From Avena insularis (lineage: Eukaryota > Streptophyta > Magnoliopsida > Poales > Poaceae): 64,000 nt of DNA. Under the pieces are notes generated by a model. It was given only the letters and a program-made list of their open reading frames with translations. It searched no databases and was not told the DNA's origin. Of the stretch, positions 11,200 through 22,379 are shown piece after piece (the stretch's first letter is position 1; the number at the start of each line of letters is the position of its first letter). The stretch spans positions 355,774,010 through 355,838,009 of the forward strand of contig CM042694.1 in assembly GCA_023614405.1 (NCBI GenBank). Reading direction: 5' to 3'. The position numbers and the translations under genes were made by a program.

Positions 11200-13125
11200 C
11201 GCAGCCATAGCCGACACTCGGGACGATCTCTATCCCCGAACGACGCAAGGCACTGGATCAACTCCAATATAGAGGCGCGGTGCTACGAAAATGATGATAT
11301 ATACGTGGGCCCAAAGTACTTCGGACCACGCATAAGAGCTACAAGATTCCCGGAAGGATTTGCTATCTCACGACATATCCAAGCCTATGACGGCATTGCT
11401 CGGCCAGATACTTGGCTACCAGATTTCTTCCAAGCTTGTTGCATTGCCAAAGGCGGAAACAGCCTGGTCGCAACCCGATATCTCCCACTTATGTTGCGGA
11501 ATACGGCACGATCATGGCTTAATGAAGTTCCGGAGAACACCATCCACAACTAGTATGACATGCAAAGTGCGTTCTTTCGGAATTTCGAAGGCACATACCG
11601 GAGGCCCTGTACGGTCGGAGAACTACAACGTTGCACCCAGAAAGCCGAAGAAACTTGCCGGGATTACCTCGGACGATGGATCGACACCAAGAACTCCTAT
11701 GAAGGAGTAAATTACCAAACTACGATTGAAGCTTTCATTGCAGGTCTCCCAATTGGTTTACTGCGTCATCGCTTGAAGTGTGACAAAGTCACTGACTTTG
11801 GAGAGATGATAGAAATAGCGAGCAAGTATGCAGATGCTGATGACGATGCAGAGGGATTACTCAACGCCCTAGTTGTGCCACAGTCGGCAAAACAACCAAA
11901 GCAACAAGCTCAGAAGCGCAAGAATACCTCGGAAGAGAAACCCAATGCGGAAACGGCAGTGGTCACTGCTACTTTCGGGTCTGGAGGACGAGGAGGACGT
12001 GGCGGAGGCCGCGGACGCGGTCATGGGACTTCGAGAGTTCAAGGTAGAGGAGACCAGCAACCAGGCAAAACCTACTCTTGGGCCGAGATTACCAATAATC
12101 CATGTGTGCATCACTTAGACGCCAATGGGGGATCGTCCCACACCAACACCGAGTGTCGTTTCAATGACGACATTAAAAGAGATGATACCGCTGGCTACAA
12201 GGCTAAGCGGAAGAAGGGAAAGCAGAATCTCGAAAAAGATAAAGAGACCAAGGAAGATTCCGAAATGGAGGAAGCTGATGCTTCGAATCCCAAGCCGGAA
12301 GGGAAGAAAAAATTTCCGACCAAGAAAGACACTTATGTCACCTTCCTCGGATCTCAACCAGCAAAAGTCAAAAAGGCAGTGCTATATGAGCTCAATGCAA
12401 CAGTTCCGGCTGTCCCCCAATTCTTGGACTGGTCGGAAGTGGCAATCACATTTGACCGCGCTGATCATCCGCCTAAGTTGCACAGGCGAGGAAAATACGC
12501 CTTAATCGTCAATCCACTCATTGACGGTTATGGTTTCTCCAAGACTCTCATGGACGGTGGCAGCAGTATTAATATTCTGTATGTCGAAACGCTATGCCGG
12601 ATGAAGATCTCGGAGACCCAGCTGAACCACAGCTCTCTGATCATTCATGGGGTTGTCCTAGGAAGACAAGCAAATTCCCTGGGAGAAATCACTTTGGATG
12701 TTACCTTTGGAACTCCAAAGAACTATCGGACGGAGGCACTTTCCTTTGAAGTGGTCCCATTCAAGAGCGCGTACCACGCTATATTCGAACGTCCGGCTTA
12801 CTGGGCTTTTATGGCTCGTCCATGTTATATTTACAATATGATGAAAATTCCAGGTCCCAATGGCGTTATCACCATCAGGGGAGACCCGAAGAAAGCGCGA
12901 GAGTGCGAAGATGGAAATGCCGCCTTTGCTGAAGCCGTGCTGCATGCCCAGGAGTACCAGGAGATCAAGAAGAGCATGGATCCGTCTGAGATGCCCGCAA
13001 CAAAGAAGGAGGTGACAAAGCTGAATCCGGAGTTCAAGGTATCAGAAGAGATGAAGAAGACGCCGTTGAAGGAAGATGACCCCTCCAAGGTGACCCAGAT
13101 AGGCGTAGGCCTAGATAGCGCATAG
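11200..13125 (+). pseudogene. gag-pro: gag capsid part and protease, Tat element
   Basis: This is the continuation of the gag split at 4107. One frame runs from about 11182 to 13125 with an in-frame TAG at 11551-11553. The capsid-like segment contains RFPEGFAIS, ARPDTWLPDFF, RNTARSWLNE-VPE and FFRNFEGTY-RRP (about 11345-11610), followed by helices ending FGEMIEIASKYADA. A Gly/Arg-rich stretch (RGGRGGGRGRGHG, about 11990-12025) could bind RNA. Then comes the retropepsin, with active site TLMDGGSSINILY (about 12544-12582) as in Tat proteases. The domain tail at 12900-13110 is Glu/Lys-rich and leads towards RT. A TAG closes the frame at 13123-13125, with similar residues (IKFLKANQDIFAW) readable beyond. 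Confidence 0.88.
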
Positions 13126-13265
13126 GAAAGCGCGCTCATCAAGTTCCTCAAAGCAAATCAAGATATCTTCGCATGGCAGCCATCTGACATGACCGGAGTA
13201 CCTAGGGAACTTGCCGAGCACTCTTTAAATGTAAACCCGAACGCTAACCCATCAAATAGTCCTTA

Positions 13266-14369
13266 CGACGTTTCGGCGATGAAAAGCGTAAGGCAATAGC
13301 TAAGGAACTAGCACGACTCGAGTTAGCCGGATTCATAGAAGAGGTCATCCACACTGAGTGGTCGGCCAGTCCTGTAATGGTCCCTAAAAAGGACACCACT
13401 GATTTAAGGATGTGTGTTGATTATACTGCCTTGAACAAGGCTTGTCCAAAATATCCGTTTGCTCTGCCTAGGATTGACCAAGTTATCGATTCTATGGCAG
13501 GCTCGGAACTCCTCTGTTTTCTCGATGCATATTCCGGTTATCATCAAATCCGGATGAAGGAATCTGACAAAGTCAAAACCTCATTCATAACCCCCTTCGA
13601 AACATTCTATTTTGTTACGATGCCCTTTGGGCTAAAGAACGCAGGAGCTACGTACCAGCGCACGATGCAACGTTGCCTCCACGACCAACTCGGATGCAAT
13701 GTACATGCATATGTGGATGATATTGCGGTGATGTCCAAAAAGAAGGAAACACTGATTTCCGACTTGGAGGAAACGTTTGCCAATCTACGAAAATACAACA
13801 TAATGCTTAATCCGAAGAAATGCTTCTTTGGAATTCCAGCCGGAAAACTGTTAGGTTTCATCGTGTCTCAAAGAGGCATAGAGGTGAACCGAGACAAAAT
13901 CAAGGCTATACTCAATATTACAAGGCCAACTCGCTTGAAGGACGTACAAAGACTAACTGGTTGCATTGCTGCAGTCAGTGGGTTTGTAAGCCGGCTCGGT
14001 GAAAGAGCCGCACCATTATACAAACTCCTGAAAAAGACCAAGGATTTTGTGTGGACCGACGAAGCTGAAGCTACATTACAAGACCTGAAGAAAGTACTCT
14101 CATCTGCTCCTATCCTTGCTGCACTGGAACCACAGGAACCGATGTTGCTTTATCTTGCTGCGACAAATAAAGTCGTTAGTATCGTCATGGTAGTGGAGAG
14201 ACCGGAGGAAAATCAGGAACACTTGGTGCAGCGTCCGACTTATTTTGTCAGCGAGGTCCTAAGGGAATCAAAGCAACGGTATCTGCACTATCAAAAGCTG
14301 GCTTACAGTGTTTTCCTAGCATCTCGTAGCTATGACACTATTTCCAGGAGCATACAATTACCATGGTGA
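13266..14369 (+). pseudogene. pol: Reverse transcriptase and first RNase H, Tat element
   Basis: The frame opens after a frameshift near 13260. RT motifs in order: [62 protein letters not shown], catalytic YVDD (13710-13721), and LGFIVSQRGIEVN. The connection and RNase H part (APLYKLLKKT through EPMLLYLAATNKV) follows, but the first RNase H lacks the normal D-A-S core (LAATNKV), as expected for the degenerate RNase H of Tat elements. The frame is lost by a shift near 14338. Length and motif order match Tat RT-RH. Confidence 0.92.
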
Positions 14370-15127
14370 GCACAGATCCCATGAGAGACATAATTAACAA
14401 CAGTGACGCCATAGGACGCGTCGCCAAATGGGGCATAGAGCTTTCAGCTTTCGATATTGAGTATAAACCCTGGACAACAATCAAATCCCAAATCCTTGCC
14501 GACTTTGTTGCTAATTGGATAGAGATGAAGGAGAATATGACCCTCCCTGAGTCAGAATATTGGACCCTATACTTTGATGGGTCTAAGACTCGAGGGGGCT
14601 CGGGGGCTGGCGTGGTACTCAAATCACCCCAAGGAGATAAACCTCTGTACGTGTTGCAGATCCACTTCACAGCGACAAACAATATTGCCGAGTATGAAGC
14701 ACTGCTGCATGGAATCCGGATTGCTAAGGATATCGGCATCTGACCTTTGATGTGTTATGGAGATTCGGATCTTGTTGCTCAGTAAGTGTCAGATATTTGT
14801 AATGCAAATAAACACATGGCAGCATATAAGGCTGTCGTGGATGATTTATCTAAATCGTTCAAAGGGTTTGAGGTTCAACACATCCCTCGAGCAGAAAATG
14901 AGGAAGCAGATGCATTATCTCAAATAGGCTCTACACGGAAAGAGGTCCCGGATGGCGCTTTTTTAGAACACCTCAAAGTTCCCTCAATAAAGGGAGTGGA
15001 TGAGGAATATCCGACCAAATCCGACTCACCTCTAATAGCAGTTCTGGCTATAATTCCTAGTTGGACTCAACCCTGCCTTGATTATCTGGTAGATGGCAAA
15101 TTACTCGAAGACGAGGTTCTGAGCTAG
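14363..15127 (+). pseudogene. pol: Archaeal-type second RNase H, Tat element
   Basis: EYWTLYFDGSKTRGGSGAGVVL (read in two parts: YFDGSKTR and GGSGAGVVL) at about 14557-14620 carries the first catalytic Asp. NIAEYEALLHGI has the Glu (about 14681-14715), YGDSDLV has the third Asp, and HIPRAENEEADALS the last (about 14879-14920). In-frame stops lie at 14741-14743 (TGA), near 14783 (TAA) and at 15125-15127 (TAG). A second RNase H after the first is a defining trait of Tat elements, where it is thought to replace the weak first domain. Confidence 0.88.
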
Positions 15128-15205
15128 CAGATTATCCGACGAGCGAAAGCCTACACTATAGTTAAAGGTGAGCTCTATAAGTGGAGTGTGTCTGGGGTTT
15201 TTTAG

Positions 15206-16345
15206 CGCTGCGTATCTCCGGAAGAAGGAGTGGAAATCTTAAGGGAAATCCACGAAGGTGAGTGTGGTCACCACGTTGCAGCCAAATCTTTAGTGGCAAA
15301 AGCTTTCAGACACGGTTTTTTCTGGCTTACAGCTCAGGAAGATGCCGAACGGCTAGTCAAGACTTGCAAAGGCTGCCAAAAGTACGCCAAACAAGCTCAT
15401 GTTCCAGCTGATCAGCTGTGAACAATACCTATAACATGGCCTTTTGCAGTCTAGGGGCTTGATATGGTAGGATCGTTTAAACGGGCTCCAAGTGGATTTA
15501 CTCACCTCTTAGTGATGGTGGACAAATTCACCAAATGGATTGAGGCTAAACCCATCACTAGTTGTGATGGAGCAACAGCCAAAAGATTTGTCGAGGATGT
15601 TATAATCCGGTATGGTTATCCACATAGTATTATCATGGACAACGGGAGTAATTTCTCTATGGGAGAATTGGCTGAATTCTGCAATGAACAAAATATCCGG
15701 CTTGACATTGCGTCAGTCGCACATCCACAGGCTAACGGACAAGTTGAAAGAGCAAATCTTTTAATCCTACAAGGCCTAAAACCGAGACTCGAAGCACCAT
15801 TACGACATGCTGTGGGGGCTTGGGCAGAGGAATTACCCTCTGTAATATGGAGTTTACGAACAACTCCGAACAGGTCAAACGGATACACACCTTTCTTCTT
15901 GATCTATGGTGCAGAAGCAGTTCTTCCTAGTGATTTGATTCACACTTCTAGAGTGGCCGCGTATATCGAAGAGGATGTCGAGATTTCTCGACAAAATGAT
16001 CTCGACTTAGTCGAAGAAGTTCGCGTCATTGCTGAAATGAGATCAACAGCCTATCAGTAGAAGTTACGCAAGTATCATAGCCAGAAAGTCAGAAATAGAT
16101 CTTTTAATAAAGGCGATTTGGTTCTCCGACTTGTGCAACAAAGAAAGCACAAACTTTCCCCAGTATGGGAAGGGCCCTTTTTAGTTAGTCGAGTATTGCA
16201 CAATGGTTCGTACTACTTAACTGATATGAGGCCAGTCAAAGAAAGACCTACTACTAAGAAGAGAAAGAGAGCTGGAGGCAGTACAAATCCGGATGAGTTA
16301 GACAGACCATGGAATATTGCTCAGCTACGTCCCTTTTATTCTTAG
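15206..16345 (+). pseudogene. pol: Integrase, Tat element
   Basis: The zinc-binding HHCC region is visible as HEGECGHH and CKGCQKYAK (about 15248-15390). After two stops the core begins with FTHLLVMVDKFTKWIEA, then IIRYGYPHSIIMDNGSNF (second catalytic Asp, MDNG) and AHPQANGQVERAN (Glu). The C-terminal part includes TPFFLIYGAEAVLP and, after a stop near 16058, KGDLVLR, KLSPVWEGPF and NIAQLRPFY. It catalyses cDNA insertion in intact relatives. Stops at 15203, 15419, about 15452 and 16058 disable it. Confidence 0.9.
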
Positions 16346-16916
16346 TTTATCCTTTTTTGTAATCATGCATATTTACATGTTCTGTGAGAAATAAAACTTG
16401 GTTGCCTCAAGTGTTTTGTGAGAAGTTTTTACCATCTTATTTCCTAATGATCATGTCATAGTCGAAAATCCCAGAATACTTGAAAGTACTTTATGGTCAT
16501 GTTTGTTCTAGTTTAGATTTCCGATTCTAAAAATGCTACCTTTGGGTATAACTCTAAAGTTTCTAGTCTATACTTTGGTTATTTGTCTGATTGCCGAATG
16601 CGGGCATTTTCCGAGTAGTGAATTGTTGGTACTAGAAGCCGGCTTTGTTTTCGAGTTTAAACTGGGTTAGCAATTGAGCTCCGTTGCTCGACAAACTTTT
16701 CGTGCAGAAGGTTTAGCCGGCTCGCGAAAGGGACGAGGCGGAAAGACAGATAAACGATAAGTATAGGCGAAAAAGTGCTTATGTAAACATTTCAGGCACA
16801 CAAAAATTTAAGCCAAAAGTGCTGAATAGATTAAAGCTTAGCACTAGCAAAATTATAGTACTGCATATTTACAGACCCATAATGTTTCTTGGAATAATAC
16901 ATTTGTTTCTGGTAAT
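16346..16916. other. Spacer between pol and the antisense gene
   Basis: About 570 bp without coding potential on either strand. AT-rich stretches near 16346-16560 could serve as the 3' region of pol on plus, and about 16800-16916 as the 3' region of the antisense gene on minus. I see no repeat. Confidence 0.5.
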
Positions 16917-19900
16917 TTATGATGCAGGAGAGGAGGTAGGAGCTGTCGGCTCGCTGGATGCATCAGCCTCGGTTTGATAACGCTCCGAGATGTTCAGATC
17001 CGATACGGTCTGTTCATCGTCGGAAACTTCAGCTGCTTCTTCTGGAGGCGGAGGCGGTGTGTCCACACGGGTGAAGAAGGGAGTGTCGTAGCTGGTTAAG
17101 TCAGCTACGTGACACCCATATCCGGCGCAGGAGTCCATGATGGCCTTGATATCTTGCTCCTGGCCGTCTTCATCCACCTTGCAGTACCCTCTAGTCACTT
17201 GCCATATCTCCATGTTTCCATGGTGGCTCATGACCATGGTGAGAGCGTTCTGCGCCGCGGATCACGCGTAGGACATGTTCTAGTCCCGGACGAGTTGTGG
17301 CATCTCTTTCGCCTGGTCTCGCACCTGAAAGTCGGACATGCGATACATTTGTGGAACCTTGAGAGCTTCGCCAATATCCTCAATGGATTGACGGAAGTCA
17401 TGAAGCAGATCACCGACTTGGGTAAGCCGGTGGGTGTGAGGCTCGGCAGAGGTGGAGTCCGTCAAGTTCAGAGGACCTATACATATAACGCAAAACGGTT
17501 AAGAAAATCCGACATCGAAAGAGTCGAAGAATATAGAAAAGTCAGAAAGATGGAAGCATACCAAAGATGACGTCGTCAACTTTGGTCTTCTCTTCTCGAA
17601 GACTCCGGAGTTCAGCCCGGAGCGCCTCGGAAAGGTCCTTCTCTCTGCAAAGCTCATTGTTGAGATCCGAGATTCTCTGATCTTGAACTGCAATCTTACG
17701 ATCATGTTCATCAGTAGCCATGGAGGAGGATTCGAGAATTTGAGCAATGCTCTTCTCATGATCTGCCTTGAGCTTATCCAGCTCTTGGCGAAGTTCTTTA
17801 TTCTCCACCACCAGGGTTTTGAGGTTCTCAGCCTCTTCAATCATAGCGCAGGACTATTTTACCAGTGCTGTAAGACAAAAGAACAATAGTTCAGCAAAAA
17901 ATATTCGACTATGAAAACACAAAACAAGTTTTGAGTATCGGAATGTTTATCTTCGGCCTCATCCTTGGAAATCTTCCGCTCAGCATTCTTAAGTCGGAGA
18001 GCTCCGATCTCTCTCCGCTTGTTTCAAACATTCTTCAACAAATCCTAGTTATATGAATTAACTTTCTGTAAGTCAGAATACCCAGAGTCAGAAGTCTACT
18101 GAAGACTCGGGCTAATGTTGTTACTAATATCAGCACGAGCCTTGGGAGCTACACTAGTTCATTCTTTGGCATCCTAAGGAAGCATAAACCCGGATTGTAT
18201 ATCCTATTTCATGCTTGGGGGCTAGAGGATATGATATAGAGTACAATAAAGAAAATCATGAGTCGGAATTCCGACTTACATGATGTTCATGTGTGAGCTT
18301 GCTCAGGCACATGTTCACCTCAGTGGTAACCTTCTCGGCGAGGGTGAGTGGAATAACCGGAGGTGGTGGAAGCACACCAGCTCTAAGTCCCTCGTCGCGA
18401 AGGCGGACTTGTTCAAGAAGGTCGGCGTACTTGATGTCCTCCGCTTCTTGTGCTTCTTCTTCGGCAGAGAGATTTTAGCTCTCCAGGCATTGTCGGGCCA
18501 GAAGATGGATTTCTTCTATAGATTTCTAAGACAAGCCAAATTTGGCAAGTCCCGGATTGTTCAGGAGGTTTTCAGCAAAGGTCTCTGCCGAGGGATCATT
18601 ACCCGAAGAGGGTTCACCCTTATCTAAACCTGAGCCACCCATGGTGGCGTCAGTCTGCAATTCAAGGATTGCTGGGCCCGTTGAAGGAGCCAGATCTTCT
18701 GCGACAACTGGTGATGGAGTAATCACCGGCGTCGCAGAAGGTTGAGGAGCAAGAGTCGGAGGAGCCACAGTAGGAGAAGCCATAGTCAGCTTCGTCTGCC
18801 GCAAGGGCTTCGAAGAAGTTCCCTTCCCCTTGCCCTTGATGAGCTGCTTAGCTCTGAGAGTGTAATAGAATGGAAAAACATTACATCTCGGAAGAAAATT
18901 CGAGTAAGGTACAAAGGCGGAAGTTGTGTTGAAAGTTACCTCTTCACGACTGGCACCTCCTTTGTGCCGACAGCCACTGTCGGAGCTTTGCGCTTCCTGG
19001 GCACAACGTCCGACAGTGGGACCAGTTCTACCTCCTGAGAAAACTCCAGAGGATATCCCTCAATAGGATCCAGCTCTGACTCGGGGAGATCGGCAAGCTG
19101 AAAGGAAGAAAGTATCTCATATTGCAAAATAACTTAAAAGGAGAAACTCATAAAAGGGTTTATTATTGAAGCTTACCGGAACTACAGGGTCTTCCGCTGT
19201 ATGCATGTCTAGAGACAAGTCTGGAATCTTTCTTTCAATCCGCTCCTTGATCAGCCATTTGATCTGGCTTATGTAATCATGTGGATTTAAAACCTTAGGA
19301 CTGATGCGGAGGGAATCATTCTTCGATGCCATGATTGAGTGCATCAGACGGTCGCCGTGGTATTGGAGAGGCTGGATCCGGCGTGCGACCCAGCACTAGA
19401 CCAGGTCGGATCCTTTCAAGCCCTTGTGTTTTATAAGGTATTCGATCCACCTCTTAGCGAGGATCAGATCGTCACTGAGAGCCGGAGGAGCCTCGTCCCA
19501 AGATGGAAGGGCCGTGGCGGCTCCGTCGATGAAAGCTGGCAAAGCAGTAGCTTTGCCGGGAGCAGGAATGTCCTTATGGTAAAAGAAAGTGGCCGTCCAT
19601 TGTTTGACCGACTCACTGGCAGAAATGCGAGGATAGCTACGCTCGCATCTAATAGAAAGGCTAATAGTGCCAGTAATATAAGGATTACCGGCAGTAATGG
19701 AGTTTCTCTGGACATGAAAGTAATACCGGAACAAAATAAGACTCGGCCTAATGCCAATATACCCCTCGCACAAAGCTACGTAAGAACTCATCTCTAAGAT
19801 GGAGTTCGAGGGAAGATGATGGAGCTGAACGCCATAGTGATCAATCACCTCGGAAAAGAATTCCGAGGGAGGGAAAGACAAACCTCTGTCGAGGTGGGTG

Positions 19901-20118
19901 TCGAAGTGTACCCGATCACCGGCGTGCGGGTTGGGGATGGTCTCTCCGAAACCACTCCGCCAGTTGTTGGCGCGGAGGAGACCTTCATTCTCCACGCCGT
20001 GGAGCTTCTCGTCATCAAGGAGACACGAGATCCAAACCCCACGGTTTCTCTCTTTCTCCACCGCCGTCGTCGCCGCCGCTGCGAAGCCAGCCAAGCCGGA
20101 GGATGAAGAAGCAGCCAT
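16917..20118 (-). pseudogene. Antisense multi-exon gene of the Tat element (PF04195-type domain, coiled coil)
   Basis: Start ATG at 20118-20116 (MAASSSSGLAG). Exon 1 (20118-19177) encodes a domain resembling Pfam PF04195 (plant 'putative gypsy type transposon'): RVHFDTHLDRGLSFPPSEFF, LPSNSILEMSSYVALCEGY and PSLILFRYYFHVQ. Its donor is CCG|GTAAGC. Exon 2 is 19097-18940 (acceptor TTTCAG, donor AG|GTAACT); exon 3 is 18853-18280 (acceptor CTCTCAG, donor CAT|GTAAGT). These three joins keep the frame exactly. Exon 4 (around 18050-17950, with a one-base frameshift), exon 5 (about 17866-17562, donor G|GTATGC) and exon 6 (17476-16917) encode a Glu/Lys/Leu-rich coiled coil and an acidic C-terminus. In-frame stops lie near 19381 (TAG), at 18528-18526 (TAG), near 18477 (TAA) and two around 17280. 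It is known as an additional antisense ORF in Tat elements; its role is unknown. Confidence 0.82.
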
Positions 20119-20665
20119 TTCTCCAGTGCGCCGGTGACCTTGGATGGGCGGCGCTAGGAATCTGGGAGGTGGGAGAGCTCTGTGCGTGAGGGAGAAGTGG
20201 AGGAGAAGGAACGTCAAGGGAACAGGTGAAGATGGGAGAAGGAGAATCCTCACCCCTTATAACCACCTACCTGCACCAAGATTCGTGCAAATGGCACTGT
20301 GTAAATGCCACACGTCGTGGAAGGAACTGGGAAGGACCCACACGATGATTACGTCGCCTCGATCTCCGCGTACGCATTAAAACGATGCCTCGGTTCCGCG
20401 AACGGCGGACCCACCAACGGTCGTGCTAACAGGATGTTTGTCAGATGACGTGACTTGACCATAAATAGTGTCAGATGACGTCAGGGACCAAGTTCCGTCT
20501 TAGTTTGAATATCAAGTTGGAAAACCAGAATAATGTACTGATATGTCTGACTTATTTTTGAGACCCGGATCGTATCTTTTGTTTTGAAGTTTTAGGAACC
20601 CTTCATGATTCTGCAAGCCAAAGATCAAGCTATACGATGATGAATCCGACTTTGGATCTTGGAGA

Positions 20666-20679
20666 CTTCCGGGGGCTGC
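20666..20679 (+). other. Polypurine tract of the Tat element
   Basis: acttccgggggctgc directly precedes the 3' LTR start at 20680. The G-run and position fit the plus-strand DNA primer site. The tract is short. Confidence 0.65.
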
Positions 20680-21188
20680 TGTTAGGGATATAATTTCCGG
20701 GTATCCTCACAGTCCTCACTGACCAGGGTGGCCCACTTCGGATTAGAGCTTTGCTTCACGGGCGGCCCAGTCAGAGAGAAGAGGCGGAGTCCAATCCGGC
20801 TACGGGAAGGCCCAGAAGAATTACATACTTAGGCCCATAGTGTTACTTGTAGTTCAAGATGTACTCTGTAACCGACTCTTAGTCGTAGCCGGATAGATCT
20901 CTCCTGTAAACCCTAGGCCGGATATATATAAGCCATCCTAGGGAGAGCCTTTAGGGCACCCTCAATAGTCTACAATCTCAACTCGCACAAGCGAACCCTT
21001 GTAACCCATATTCTGGCTCTGTCGTATTACTGGATTGCTAGCAGGAGTAGGATCCGTCCAAAGCCGGCGGATTCGAATCTGGGTAAACTTGTATGCTCAC
21101 CATCCCGGAACACCGTACGTCTCACACCCCTCTCTGCCGCACGCCCCAAGGACCCCCTCATGGCGTACTTGTCATCAATCCGACGACA
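20680..21188 (+). repeat. 3' LTR of the Tat element
   Basis: 509 bp, starting TGTTAGGGATAT and ending CCGACGACA, followed by the duplication ATATT at 21189-21193. It is colinear with 1451-1961, with a few per cent of differences by eye. Confidence 0.93.
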
Positions 21189-21364
21189 ATATTCGATTGT
21201 ATTCATCTAATTGCAGGGCCTGCCTTTTTCGGATTCTATCACTACTAGACTTCTTAGTCCCCAAGACTTCTAGTACTATATAAAAAACCCAAGCACTCAC
21301 AATGTAGTAATGCAATACACAATATCAATGTACCAACTCAATCAACTATTATTGCCTTCATGGT
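21189..21364 (+). repeat. Right half of the short Copia-type LTR
   Basis: It contains the TATA box CTATATAAAAAA (about 21276-21287) and ends TTGCCTTCA before a tRNA-iMet-type primer site (TGGTGTCAGAGTC, from 21362-21365). It continues the LTR half at 1304-1450. Confidence 0.6.
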
Positions 21365-21547
21365 GTCAGAGTCTCTCGGTTCTTGACGTAGGGTTTAGCA
21401 TACCTCTTCCTTCGTGCTGCCCCCGGGGAGATCAATCTCCACCGGGGCCCATAGAACTCGTAGATTATATCCAATAGATTTTGTTAAAAAATCATCACTG
21501 GTATGTTGATCAGCGGTTCTTCTTCTTTCAACGGTCATACATTGGAT
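21365..21547 (+). other. Leader remnant of the short Copia-type element
   Basis: The 180 bp after the primer site hold a hairpin-forming CCCCGGGGAGATC/GATCTCCACCGGGG-like segment near 21421-21447 and no gene. The element is cut off by the LTR starting at 21548. Confidence 0.45.
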
Positions 21548-22379
21548 TGAAGGGGTTCACAGCAGAAAACAATATTTTTTCTAACTAGTGTATGCCAATT
21601 GACAAGATCTATCTATGAGTTAATGTTGTAATGGGAAGAGTGTTTGGGTGACATACCCTTGTGGACCTAAATCCTTAATATTCACGATGAACGTAGATAA
21701 AATAGTCGAACGACGTATTTGATCTCAAGTTCGGGTTGCTCCTCGATCTGGCGACCAGGTTCCACAACTAGTAACACCTCCATGGTTTCACACACGTTCA
21801 GTTCTCAATGACGACTCCTTGTTTCTCTGATCTAGTCGAGATTGGGGAAGTAGATCCTTTTGGATCTGAGATCAAGCAGTGCGACGGCGTGTTGGTGTTG
21901 ATGTCATCTCCCACACGCGCATTTCATCTTGGAACCGCAAGCACGAGAGAGAGAGAGAGAGAGAGAGAGAAAATCCATAGTGGAAGTATGTCTCGAGGCT
22001 TGGAATTATGTGTCCCCTCCTTATATAGGGGAGGGTAGGGTGCTTCTTGGGGGATGGGGTGGCGGCCAGGATGCGGTGGCCAGGGAGGAGACGGCAAGGG
22101 GAGGCCCCAACCCCGTGTGCCCAAACCCTAGGGATGGCCGACCCCTTCTCTTCGTGATGTGGCCCAATAAGGTGGGCTTCCAAAAATTAAATTTAAGTTA
22201 GATTTAATATTTAATTCCGACAACTTATAATAAAATCATTATTATTTAATTCCCTATGACCAGAAACTCCTTTCGGATCATTCCGAACAACCTTCAGACT
22301 CTTACATAACGTTTCCAGCTTTCTCTTCTCTTTACTCCAATGATGCCGATGAATCCAAAACCATCTCTAAGCATCATAG
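21548..22379 (-). repeat. Large Copia-type LTR on minus, first segment
   Basis: Read on minus, the LTR ends TTCTGCTGTGAACCCCTTCA at 21548, like the ends CTGCTGCGATCCCCAACA of the LARD LTRs. It has a TATA region (reverse complement of TTATATAGGGG at 22021-22031) followed by a (CT)n tract, seen on plus as (GA)n at 21945-21970. It is broken at 22379 by the LARD and continues at 38118. The LTR type resembles Angela/SIRE-like Copia elements of cereals (inference). Confidence 0.7.

Larger units (their letters stand above)
1451..21188 (+). mobile_element. Tat-lineage Ty3/gypsy LTR retrotransposon, with a nested element
   Basis: Two LTRs of about 510 bp begin TGT(C/T)(G/A)GGGATAT and end CCGACGACA. 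They are flanked by the 5-bp duplication ATATT (1446-1450 and 21189-21193). The order of gag, protease, RT, RNase H, a second archaeal-type RNase H and integrase on plus, followed by a long antisense gene before the 3' LTR, is characteristic of the plant Tat group (Ogre, Retand, Grande and RIRE2-like elements). Removing the nested element at 4108-11194 and its duplication leaves about 12.6 kb. Numerous stops and frameshifts in gag and pol make it non-functional. It inserted into an older Copia-type LTR. Confidence 0.93.

Noticed and set aside
21945..21970. (GA)n tract as an independent repeat feature
   Set aside because: It is a short (CT)n leader tract downstream of the TATA box within the minus-strand Copia LTR and is described there.
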